Source of the DNA: Jaapia argillacea MUCL 33604
Lineage: Eukaryota; Basidiomycota; Agaricomycetes; Jaapiales; Jaapiaceae
Length of the DNA: 41,795 nt
Assembly (NCBI GenBank): GCA_000697665.1
Contig: KL197774.1
Location: 1 to 41,795, forward strand
Direction: 5' to 3'
Positions 22,683 to 31,935 of this stretch are shown piece by piece; position 1 is the stretch's first letter, and each line of letters begins with the position of its first letter. A model generated the notes under the pieces. It was not told the DNA's origin, searched no databases, and saw nothing but the letters and a program-made list of their open reading frames with translations. Position numbers and translations under genes: made by a program.

Positions 22683-24177
22683 TCAGATGTGTCGTGTGAT
22701 GATGGGGGAGTGTGTTGAAGCCGTTCCTCGTCTGGTGATATTGACTTGTTTAGCGAAAAGTTGGGGGCCTAGCAGGATTCTATCCTGATTATCGGTATCC
22801 ACTCCCTCCTTATGGTCTTGTCGTCTCGACAGACCGTCAGATTTGTTTGCTTTTCCTGGTCTGTGTATGAGTTTGAAGTTGAATTGTGTTAGAAATTGGG
22901 CCCATCTTGCTTGACATCTGCTCAGTTTCTGGGCGTTTTGAAAGTATTCCAGATTCTTATGGTCTGTATAAATCTTGATCTGATGGGTACATCCTTCCAA
23001 ATAATGTCTCCATGCTTCTAAAGAGCGGATAATTGCAAGCAGTTCCTTGTCGTAGATGTCGTAATTCTGTTCTGCATCCAATATATGCAACTGGGTGCCA
23101 TTTCCCATCGTCCTCCAACTGTGTGAGGATGGCACCTGTGGCGTAATCGGATGCATCACATTTGATTTGGAATGGTTTGGTTGTATCTGGTGTTACTAGT
23201 GTTGGGGATGATATGAACAATGTTTTCAGTTTGTCGAAGGCTTCCTGGCATTTGGTGGTCCAGTCCCATTCGTGTTCCTTTTTTGTTAATTCGAACAGTG
23301 GTTTGGCAATTTTCGAGAAGTTGCAAATGAATCGTCAGTAGAAGTTGCAGAACCCCAGGAAGGATTGTACTTCCTTAACCTTCTTGGGTTCCGGCCATTC
23401 CATAATCCTGGCAACTTTGATTGGGTCCATTTCTACCAGATTATGGGAGACCATTAATCTGAGGTATTCGATTTTGGGGACTTTGAATGTGCACTTCTCT
23501 GGTTTTAGGAACAGGTTGTTGTTTTCCAGGATCTTCATTACTCGATGGAGTATTTCTCGATGTTCTGTGATGTCTTGTGTGAAGATCAGGATGTCGTCTA
23601 GGTATACTATGACATGTCCTTCGTTGATTAACTCTTTGAATAATTCGTTCATCATTGTTTGGAAGGTTGCTGGCAAGTTGGTTAATCCGAAGAACATTAC
23701 TTGTGGTTCGTAAAGCCCTCAGTTAGTTTTGAAGGCTGCCTTCCATTCATCCCCCTCCCTGATTCTTACATTGTTATATCCCCATTGTAGGTCTAATTTC
23801 GAGTAAATTTTGGCTCCTTTTAATTTATCGATGAGTTTGGAGATGAGGGGTATCGGGTAGGTGTTTTTGATCGTCATTGAATTGAGGTACTGATAATCCT
23901 GTGTGGGCCGGAGTTTTCTGTCCTTCTTTTTTATGAAGAAGAAGGGTGACGACAGTTGAGACTTCGATGGTCTGACATACCCTTTTTCCAATTGTTCTTC
24001 GAGGAAGGTGTCGAGTCCTTTTTGTTCGACTGGAGATAGGGGGTAAGTCTTGCAGTTGATTGGTTTCCATCCTTCCTTGAGTTCTATCGCATGGTCCCAC
24101 AGGTGTTTTATTGGAAAGCATTCCGATGCTTTCTTTTCAAAAATTCTCTTATATCTCCAGTATTCCTGAGGTACCAT
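22683..24177 (-). pseudogene. Chromovirus reverse transcriptase and RNase H
   Basis: RT starts around VPQEYWRYKRIFEKKASECF (24177), with PLSPVEQKGLDTFLEEQLEK, SSPFFFIKKKDRKLRPTQDY and IYSKLDLQWGYNNVRIREGD. The catalytic box is VYLDDILIF near 23608-23582 (YxDD type). RNase H follows: [20 protein letters not shown], then [19 protein letters not shown] and [11 protein letters not shown], ending [14 protein letters not shown]. Stops at 23719-23721, 23335-23337 and 22683-22685 (all TGA) and a frameshift near 23083 disable it. The frameshift looks like a 14-bp deletion when compared with the homologous fragment at 919-952. Confidence 0.9.
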
Positions 24178-24204
24178 TTCTTCCAGGGTATTCTCCTTTT
24201 GTCC

Positions 24205-24981
24205 CTAGGTGGCTTTTTCTGCTAGTTTGATGGATTTGTTCCTGTGGGCTCTTGCCCTGATGATGGCAGGATGTTTGTCTTCGTCAGGATCTTCGTCGTC
24301 TTCAGGGAGCGGGTCTCCTATTAGAGCGCAGTGTACCTTGATTCCTTGATATGTCCAAGGTTGTATTTCCTGATCTGGGTTCATAGTTTCATCTGTGGTC
24401 CATAACTCAGACGGGAGTGTTCCTTGCTTCCTGTGTTTTCACATTTTGGTTTTAATCTTTTCGACTATGATAGTTTCTGTTTCGTGGTGTTGAGCCCTTG
24501 GGACAGGTTTGGCTCGCGTGATGATGGGTCCTTGTTGGATCTGACATGTGTCTGGGCATCGACTGAGGTTGAGCATGTAAGTTTGCCAGTCAATTTCTGG
24601 GTTGTGTTCTAGTAACCAATCGCTTCCAAGGATGACATTTTCTTTTCCTATATTGGTGATGTAGAATTGGTTGTTTTCTGTGTGGGTTCCTTCTTCTTGT
24701 CTGTGGATTCGGACTCCTAGCTCGACATAGTAGCGAATTTCTCCAATTGCGTTTTCAGAGTTGTCAATGTTATGGACTGGGATTTGGGTTGGTAGTTTCT
24801 GGAGATTCATTTGTTTTTTGACAGCATATTCATAGCTGATTAAATTTCTGGTGGCCCCGCTGTCAACTAGGCCTTTGGTAGTGGCGGTTTGATTCCTTCC
24901 GATAAGTTTGATCTGGATGCGCAATGATGGAGTTCCTGAGTTCTTTAAAGTGGGAATAGATAATAATTCGGGGGTATCCAA
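24205..24981 (-). pseudogene. Chromovirus aspartic protease
   Basis: The frame from 24981 contains TTKGLVDSGATRNLISYEYA, with the DSGA active site of retropepsins near 24870, and downstream ENVILGSDWLLEHNPEIDW, the usual flap/second conserved block (ILGxxWLxxxNP). It ends at TGA 24439-24441, and the same frame continues with KHRKQGTLPSELW to another stop (TAG 24205-24207) before RT. It would process the Gag-Pol polyprotein. Confidence 0.85.
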
Positions 24982-25043
24982 GATTTGGTATCGATTAAAG
25001 GAATCTCATTGAACCTTCTCGTTCGCCACAGGCAGAAGGTGGT

Positions 25044-26078
25044 TTAAAAACCCAATTTAGCAAATTCTTCCCTGACTGTCTGTACTACTTCCCATCTGTT
25101 ATCCTCTGCCGTGTCTTGTATGAGATTCCTGATCTCTTTCCCTACATCTCTGGGTTCTTCCTTCTCTTCTTCCCCTACTTCGACGACCCTTGCTTGGAAG
25201 CGTCTTTTGAAGGGCTTCTTTTGTTTGTCTGGGCAGTCGCAGGAGAAGTGTCCAGGTCTTCTGCAGTAGAAGCATGCATTAGTGTCCCTTAACTTCTTCC
25301 GTTCCTGATCATCCAGATGTCGGAATTGTCTGGTTCGTCAGTTTCTTCCGAATCGGGGGGTGTCAATGTCCATGGGGACGCCTTCTGATTGGTGGGGTTG
25401 TCGATATCGAGGGCGGGGTCGTCAGGGTATATGGGTTTAGCTGAATGAAATCTCCAGGATTTCTCGGAGGAGATCTTCTTGAATGGCGGCTGCTTTGAAG
25501 TTGGTGTAGTTGGATGGGGGGGTGGGGAGGTGGATGATGGCACGGAGGATGTCCCAATTGAGTCCCTTTTTGAAGTACTTGAGTAGGGCTGTGTTGTTGA
25601 ACTTGGTGTAGCGGGCCAGGTCCTTGAACTTGGCGACGTAGTCATTGACAGAAGATCTTCCTTGTTGCAAGTTCTGGATTTGCATCCTTGCAGTTCCTCC
25701 TTTGTCTAACTCTTTGAATGTGTCCTTGATGCAAGCAATGAATTCGTCCCACGAGTCCTTGGTTCCATCTGCCTTGGTATAGGGGCCAGTGGGTTTCTCG
25801 TAGTCCTCGATGTATTTCATAGCCCATGAACCGGCAGTGCCTTCCTTCATAAAAGAAAGAGTGTAGGCAATCTTGGCCCATTCATTTTTGAAGTCATCTG
25901 GATTGGCTCTGATGTTAAGTTTAACTTCTTTGAATGAATTTGTCAGTTCGTCGGCGATTGCCAGTGAAAACTGATGGTGGAGCGAGCTTAGGCCCTTTGT
26001 TGGTGATGCCAGACATGATGTTAAGGGATAAGGGTCTGGGTGGGGGTGGTGGAGGTGGTGGAGGTGGCGGTGGAACAA
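25044..26078 (-). pseudogene. Chromovirus Gag with zinc knuckle
   Basis: The capsid-like part matches retrotransposon Gag: NIRANPDDFKNEWAKIAYTL, SFMKEGTAGSWAMKYIEDYE, then FKELDKGGTARMQIQNLQQG and VNDYVAKFKDLARY. The nucleocapsid zinc knuckle CFYCRRPGHFSCDC (CX2CX4HX4C) lies at about 25277-25236. After it the frame ends at TAA 25044-25046. At least two frame changes (near 25955 and 25445) and one TGA before the knuckle are needed to join the parts. A start MSGITNKGPKLAPPSVFTG lies near 26015 in another frame. Confidence 0.8.
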
Positions 26079-27421
26079 ACAGGATCTGGGGTTGGGGGTT
26101 CAGAGTGAATACAAGGTAGCTGGGCAGATTGGGGGAAGGTTCGTTGTCGGCAGGAGCGGATTCTTCAGGATTGGTTTGCCTGGTAGGAGGGTCCTGTGTT
26201 GGAGGGTGTGAATCTTCGAGTTCTTCGGTGATGGGGGCGTCGACGGGTTGAGCTTCCGCTTCTTCCTTGGTGGTTGAGTGGTCGTCATCTGATGCTTCTG
26301 GGGCTTGGTAAGATGTTCTAGAAGCAGTCCTAGACACAGTGTCATGTAGTTCCTGTAGTCCTCAATCGCTACTGACAGATTGTCTGCTAGGTTGTTGTGA
26401 TGGTGGTTTCGGTCGAGGGGTTCCTCCTCTGGAGATTCTTGTATAGAGGTTAGCCCACAGGGGTTGGGTGGAGGGTGACACAACGAGTGGGGTGGGCGAG
26501 AGGACCAGGGGTGATACTGGGCTAGTCAGGGTTTGAGTAACTGTGGGGGGGTCTGGTAATACTTCTGGGTGTATCCGAATGTATTCTTCGAGGGAGGGGA
26601 GGTCGGAGTTGAAGGGAAATTTGCTAGATGCCTCAAAGAGGTTGAATTTGCTGTTTTTGTCAAGGACAAATGCATGTCAGTTATAGTAGAAGAGACTGGT
26701 GGTTTGGTCGAAATGGATTCTCGATTTGATGTTGTTGGTGTATCTGCTGTATTTGAGTTCTGCAAAGGTGGGTGTGTAATTTTTCCAGAAGATTGTGTCT
26801 ATCATACTGGGAGACGAAATTGGGATCAATCTTAACGGGTGCATGAGGGTGGGGGGACTAGTTTGATGTGTTGTCGGTGGAGGAGCTCTACTTCTTCCGC
26901 TTGTTGGTGTACTCGTTCGATGATGTTGTTGATTCATGCACGGAGGGCGATTAGGTCGTTGGAAACGACGTTGAGCTGGTGGTAGAGTTGATCAAGTTCC
27001 TGGGTGACGAGTAGAAATGCACTTAGGAAGGCGTCGATGTGAATCCTTACTTCTGCCAGTTTTGTGATCTGCTGATTGCTTGGAGTATGGTTATGATATG
27101 TGTGAGTTTGGAATGTTTTCTGACTCGTCGTTTAGGGGATGGTGTGTAGTATTGAGTGGTGACGGGGGACAATGCTGCGGGGTTTTCTAGTTGTGGTCTG
27201 CCGACAGGGTAAAGGGCGTGTGTGGTTCGTCGTTTGACAAATACAAGCTGTTTATTGTCAGAGTGTTGTACTAGAATGAGCGGTTGAATGTCGATGGTGT
27301 CGACGATGCTAGGGTGGGGTTCGTTGGTTATGACAACATGATAGGGTTCCAGGGTGGATGGGATTGCAGATCCTGACTGTGTCGGTGTCATAGGGTGAGT
27401 AGGATGTAAAAGCTTGTCCAA
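26016..27421 (-). other. Chromovirus 5' leader and Gag N-terminal extension, decayed
   Basis: Between 5' LTR and Gag core lie broken frames: MDKLLHPTHPMTPTQSG (27421-27047), a Thr/Pro-rich frame (26937-26677) and an acidic Pro-rich frame (26337-25921) that includes a run of twelve Pro encoded by a GGTGGAGGT-type microsatellite at about 26041-26073. Low-complexity N-terminal extensions before the Gag core occur in chromoviruses of basidiomycetes, but I cannot tell whether this is one translated extension or untranslated leader. Confidence 0.5.
27412..27421 (-). promoter_or_regulatory. Putative self-priming primer-binding site
   Basis: Immediately inside the 5' LTR the element strand reads CTTGGACAAGCTT. 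Its TGGACAAGCTT part is perfectly complementary, over 11 nt, to AAGCTTGTCCA at 27544-27534, which is the expected 5' end of the transcript. Tf1 of fission yeast and related chromoviruses prime reverse transcription from their own mRNA 5' end by an 11-nt match of this kind. No match to a tRNA 3' end was recognised. Confidence 0.55.
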
Positions 27422-27422
27422 G

Positions 27423-27857
27423 TGTTAGGAGCACTTTAGCGACTAGTACTCAGGCTATGACTTGAGGCTGTAGAGGATGACAAACGAGAGTGAACCAGTT
27501 GAAGGGTACGGCTAAAGAGCTGTATTGTTCAAGTGGACAAGCTTAAGGAATACAGGAGAGTGAGAGCGCCTTATATACTAGGACCAGGAAGAGAGAACAT
27601 GGTAGAATGGTATAGAAGGTGCTAAGAATAGCGTCCAGGGAATACGAGAGAATATGATAGAAAGGTAGAGAATAAGACGGAAGGTCCAGAGGATCGGTAG
27701 CTGGCCGAATGGGGTATAGAAGGAGAAGTCGAGTTAACAATAGTGCAACAAGTTATAAATAGAACAAGTCTGAGAGAAGATGTGATAAAGCAAGATAAGA
27801 TGTCTGAGATAAGATAAGATAGTGAAAAATGAGACGGGTATACAGAGAGTGGTAACA
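27423..27857 (-). repeat. 5' LTR of the chromovirus
   Basis: On the plus strand it starts TGTTAGGAGCAC and ends GTGGTAACA. It is homologous to the LTR at 20616-21165 over the R/U5 side and the GATA-rich part, but differs in the outermost part of U3 (next to 27857). Length is about 435 bp. Confidence 0.8.
27569..27577 (-). promoter_or_regulatory. Putative TATA box in 5' LTR (conserved at 20814-20822)
   Basis: The reverse strand reads TATATAAGG at this place in both LTRs. It lies 33 bases upstream of position 27544, where the sequence complementary to the putative primer site begins. A transcript starting there would fit the spacing of a TATA-directed start. A cluster of GATAA/TTATC words lies further upstream in U3 (about 27780-27825 and 21000-21060) and could bind GATA factors. 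Confidence 0.5.
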
Positions 27858-28338
27858 TTATTGACCAGCAAATCCTGCTGGTGGAATGCACAGTCCTATC
27901 CTTTAAAGACACTCTGAGATATGCTGAAAAGCAGATTGTCTTGATACCTGCTTGCTTTAGGGAAACTTGTCACCAACATCAGGAGCAACGAGCATTCCTC
28001 AGCAACTGCTGAATAGAATGTCACAATGTTGGCCACTGGAACAGATAATTTATTGGAAGGACAAACAAGCTCCATGCACCTATTCCTCTTGCACACAGCA
28101 TTGGGGTATACCAGAGATTATGTATAAAAATTTATAGAGCCCCCACTCTCCAACTGACCAGAGAGAAACTGAGTGTCCGACATCAGTATGTCCAACTTCA
28201 GGGTGTAACACATTAGATCATGAAGTGGCATTATTGACCCAATATGATTCAATGCCAAAAGAAAAGCACTTCAAAGATATGGCTTCATCACCAACTCTTG
28301 GAACAAGTCTGGCCACTCAAAGTGTTATGAGTGTGATG
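27858..28338. other. Flank between chromovirus and Helitron fragment
   Basis: A 66-codon minus frame (28096-27896) with SNKLSVPVANIVTFYSAVAE is protein-like but unrecognised and could be host sequence next to the insertion. A plus frame at 28225-28458 is open but overlaps the Helitron fragment in a different frame and is probably a shadow. Confidence 0.3.
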
Positions 28339-28560
28339 TGCACAAAAAATCAAAAGCAAGGCGATGCACAGCAAAAATCAGTGATCTCCACTGAGTGTGG
28401 GAATAGACATCCTGATGTCAGCAATATTAAAGAATGGTTGCACAGTCAATGCAGTTGAAACCGTGAGACAAAGTCCATGAGAACTTTTGACACAGTAAGG
28501 TGTCGCGGCTCTCAATCTGCAAATGATGATTCTTTCCTTGTACCTTGGGAATCATAACTG
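28339..28560 (+). pseudogene. Helitron N-terminal fragment, inverted relative to 14995-19190
   Basis: About 165 bp at 28339-28500 match the reverse complement of 19190-19025 with about four in five bases equal, by eye. The similarity continues raggedly to GATTCTTTCC and GGAATCATAA near 28550. The reading frame that leads into the Helitron protein gives MSAILKNG here and MSAIIKND in the full copy. Both copies carry TGA and TAA 18 nt apart at corresponding places (28478-28480 and 28496-28498 here; 19043-19045 and 19025-19027 there). Confidence 0.7.
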
Positions 28561-29309
28561 TATCTTGAGAACAACCCATCCAATTGCCACAAAGTTTATA
28601 TGAAAAGTGGAGTCCTCAACGAGCCCAATGTGCTCACAGAAAAATCAGGCCAATCAGAAAATGTCTTCCCTTTGAAGCACAACATCCTCCTCCTTGTAAC
28701 TATGGGTCAAGGTCTCCAACTCAGTGGTAGCTGGGGGCAGGATAATCATGTTTCCATGGGCTAGTACAGAGTTGTGAGGTGCCTACAAGTCATGAAGCAT
28801 GCAAATGAACCTCCCCAATATCAACCCTTACTGACCTTCAAGATGGCTGGTGAGGATAACAAATATCTCAGGCCCATAGGATAGAGGATGGGAAGTGTGG
28901 ATCATATGAACAGGAAAGGAATCCAGGAGAAAGGAAACATCCCCACCACAGGCCATGAGCCACAAGCCTGAGCACAGGGTCAACAGCCAGCAGATGCCTT
29001 CAGAATGGAATGGTGCAACAGTTGAATTGTCAGCTTTACTACCACCAAAACAATTGTCTTGCTTGGTATTTGGATTGTCTTGCTGTTGTCCTCATGGTTG
29101 ACACTTGCCAACAAGCTCAAAATAGCCAGGCAAAGAAGGATAAGAAGACCCAAAGAGGAGGTTCTAAAGGAAATGAGAACACAACTCATGTAGCTTCTTG
29201 TTTGCTCAAATCCTCTATTCCCACCCCTGCTAAATCTCCAGGCCCACATCTGAGACCCATTCCACATTTCTAAGGAGCCCCTCCATGAGGCACACTTGTT
29301 TCTACACAG
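28561..29309. other. Stretch without a recognised gene
   Basis: A plus frame at 29010-29273 includes the basic run QAKKDKKTQRGGSKGNENTT and could be an upstream exon of the next gene. I could not connect it through a convincing intron. The rest shows no motif. Confidence 0.35.
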
Positions 29310-31120
29310 GCGCTTCAAAAAGTGAGCCACGGTGAGGAAATTATTGCCACAGAGGGATTGATGGAGTTTGCGACAATGGTGCATGGTAGAGGTGGGTGGC
29401 CTGAGGATGGACTTGGAGGGATGCAAGAATTTCAGGATGGCCTTGACATGGATGGTGCAAGTGGGAGACAATAGGGTGGAGATGCCAACTTCCTGGAGGA
29501 AGAGTATGGTGCTTTTGGTGAAGGCAATGGTGGTGACAGTTATGAAGGTGGTCATGGTGGGAAAGGTAGTTCAAATGATAGTGAGGAAAGGGATGAGAGT
29601 GAGGATCATGGCACAAAGACACACATGTTGAAGCTTACTGCATTTGTAACCATTTCTGATAAACCATCAGAGTCCGAGCCTGATGAGGAAGAACCTGTTT
29701 ACCAGATCAAGTTTTCTTATCCTATCAATGGTGCAATTGACAAGATCAACTACCCATCCACAATTGGCTGGGATACCTTCCATTACAAGATTGCTGAGAA
29801 AATAGTGACAGCAGTAGGGAAACTCAATCTTTCCTACCAGTTTTCCATGGAACCAGCTACCAAGAAACCCTGTATCTTGACCAGACCTCAGCACTTCCTC
29901 AATCTCCTCGAAAGTGCAGTCGGGTACATCACCAAAATGACCAAGACCCATTTGCAGAAACCTTATAAGGTTCTCCTGATACAACAAGAGATTCAGGACC
30001 AGCCTGGGGCAGCTATTACTAAGAATGGAAAGGTCCATGTGTTCATCTTGCCATCTGATTGGTTGCTGAGCAGCCAGTAGGCTTTGAAAAGTCACAGGGG
30101 TCCTCTCCCTTCAAAGGACAAGGTTACAGGGGGTCAACACAGCCTCAAAGACTTACCAAATGGATCAATCATTTCCCTTCTTGAGGAGAAGTATAACTGT
30201 GATGAGAAGGATCATACCACCTGCTGGATACTGAAGAGTGGGAAGTGCCACCATTTTTTGATTCCTCACCTCAGCCTATGGGCAATGGTTATTGTAAGTC
30301 TTTGGTTGATGTCAAGAGTTGTTCAAGCTCAACCCTCTTCCCAATAGAAACAGGGTGTTGCCACCATTCACATACCACCCTGCTCAATTGTCTCTGAGGC
30401 CTCAGATTATGCCCCACCAGTCACTGCTGTTCAAGAGCCTCCTCCTTTGGCCTTGTCAGTACTATCCCCTCTTGCTGTGTCACCACCTGTGCCGTTGACA
30501 GGTCCTTCATATTTGCCTCCACCTGGTCCTCCTCCAGACCAAGGGTGAATGTTTGGTTATGGTGCTCCTCCCCCACCAATGGATCCTCAACCTCCATATG
30601 CTTCATGCATTCATAACCAACACAATCCTTACATGGCAATGTACCCCTGGCATGCCACAGGAACCTGAATACTATCCACAGTATGTGCTATATCCTCCTC
30701 TATTCCACAGTCATCAGCCACCACCTGGGTATAGCCCTCCTCACTTGCATTGTATTCAGAGACAGACCTCTCCATCTCAGTCAGATCCACCATCAGATCC
30801 ACCACCTCTTGACAATAGGATTCTATATCTGTTGATTATCAATTGGCTTCTTGATCTTGATCAGTCAAGCTGATGTGCCAATTGTAACTTTTTGCAGTTT
30901 GCCCAACCCCTAGCAGCTCAAGTATTTGGACACCTCAATGAGATTGGCAACCCAGATTTCACAAAAGAGGATCTCCTTTGTGCCTGTGATGGGATCACAT
31001 TGGGTACTGCCAATGCTCTTCTCCTGTATGCTTGAGAGGATGCTAAGTGTATCTGCCATGGTGGAAATATGTCTTCCTGTGCTGGAGGTCATGAATCAAA
31101 GTGGAGGTGATATCAATAGG
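29310..31120 (+). pseudogene. Fungal hypothetical gene with Cys block, Pro-rich tail and SAM-like end
   Basis: One frame runs from an AG acceptor at 29309 to a GTAAGT donor at 30294 with two stops, TAG 29472-29474 and TAG 30078-30080. It encodes an acidic Gly-rich segment, a globular part (IKFSYPINGAIDKINYPSTI; LNLSYQFSMEPATKKPCILT; GKVHVFILPSDWL), then a small block with two Cys and conserved HLSLWA (YNCDEKDHTTCWILKSGKC). A Pro/Tyr-rich region follows in several frames (VSPPVPLTGPSYLPPPGPPP; EYYPQYVLYPPLFHS) at about 30400-30800. The end (LNEIGNPDFTKEDLLCACDG; LGTANALLLYA) resembles the tail of a SAM-like helical domain. I know this architecture only from uncharacterised basidiomycete proteins, and the function is unknown. 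Confidence 0.5.
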
Positions 31121-31129
31121 TTTTGAAAC

Positions 31130-31935
31130 CCCATTCCCATCCCCCAATACTAATACTGTCTTTTCTGTTTGTTCTTGTTTCAAATTCCCTTTCTATGCTG
31201 ACCCCAATAACTCACCCTCATTTCTCTGATATCCCAACTAAAACTAATTGAATGTTCCCTAAAGATACCTATAATATATATAGTAGCCAGCTGCCTTCTC
31301 TGGTGTCACAGAAAACACTGCCTCATGTAGAGCAACATAAACATCTCTGTCATCCTCAACATTCATTACCCCCAATAAATGTGCCCATTCCAACACACAC
31401 CATTTAGATGCTTAACCCCATACTAAACAGTACAGCCCACTTGACAATGTACCATACCCTATGGTCTAGCCCACATGGGCCCACTGACCCATTGTATGGG
31501 CCAGGTATGTGTGGGCCCAGTGCTATGGCTGTGTGTATCCAATGTATGGGCCCAGGGCTGATTGTCTCTTGATTTATAAGTGGGCCCTGGACCTTCAATT
31601 AGTATGTTCTGCCATGCAATAGTATCAGTGGGCCTATTACAGCAATAATGTACCATAGTTGAATGAATGGGCCTGCATTGAAATCCATTAAATTCCATGG
31701 ATGGGCCTAACCAGTCATCATGGCTAATGGGTGGGCTTGTATTCAATTACCAATATACCCTACTCATACTGTACTCTGTACACTACACTACATAAACCTG
31801 TAGATTCATGCATAGACCTGTCTAAGAACTGGTCAGAGCATCTAGAAAAGCCCCAACTGGAAGTCTGACATAGCAGCATTGTTTGTCTTCACTTCTCAGG
31901 ACCAAATACAACTGTCAAAAGAACTGGCTTCCATC
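31130..31935. other. Intergenic stretch with TGGGCC cluster
   Basis: No gene recognised. The hexamer TGGGCC occurs at 31476, 31497, 31512, 31547, 31581, 31629, 31668 and 31702, with a degenerate TGGGCT at 31732, all on the plus strand with spacings of 15-48 bases. The plus-strand F-box/LRR-like gene starts about 200 bp downstream, so this may be an upstream regulatory array. Confidence 0.5.

Larger units (their letters stand above)
20616..27857 (-). mobile_element. Ty3/gypsy chromovirus, nearly full length, inactivated
   Basis: About 7.24 kb in minus orientation: 5' LTR (27857-27423), Gag, protease, RT, RNase H, integrase with chromodomain, and 3' LTR (21165-20616). The domain order PR-RT-RH-IN is that of Ty3/gypsy, and the C-terminal chromodomain defines a chromovirus. 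More than a dozen premature stops lie in the pol region, almost all TGA. The 5-bp flanks (GTTTG left, TTATT right) do not match, so no target-site duplication is visible. This suggests rearrangement, inter-element recombination or an imperfect boundary call. Confidence 0.9.

Noticed and set aside
26041-26090. Collagen-like poly-Gly plus-strand protein
   Set aside because: It is the complement of a poly-Pro run in the Gag leader, produced by a GGT/GGA microsatellite.
27412-27422. Conventional tRNA primer-binding site
   Set aside because: The sequence CTTGGACAAGCTT does not resemble the complement of a tRNA 3' end ending in CCA that I recognise, while an 11-nt self-complement lies at the predicted mRNA start.
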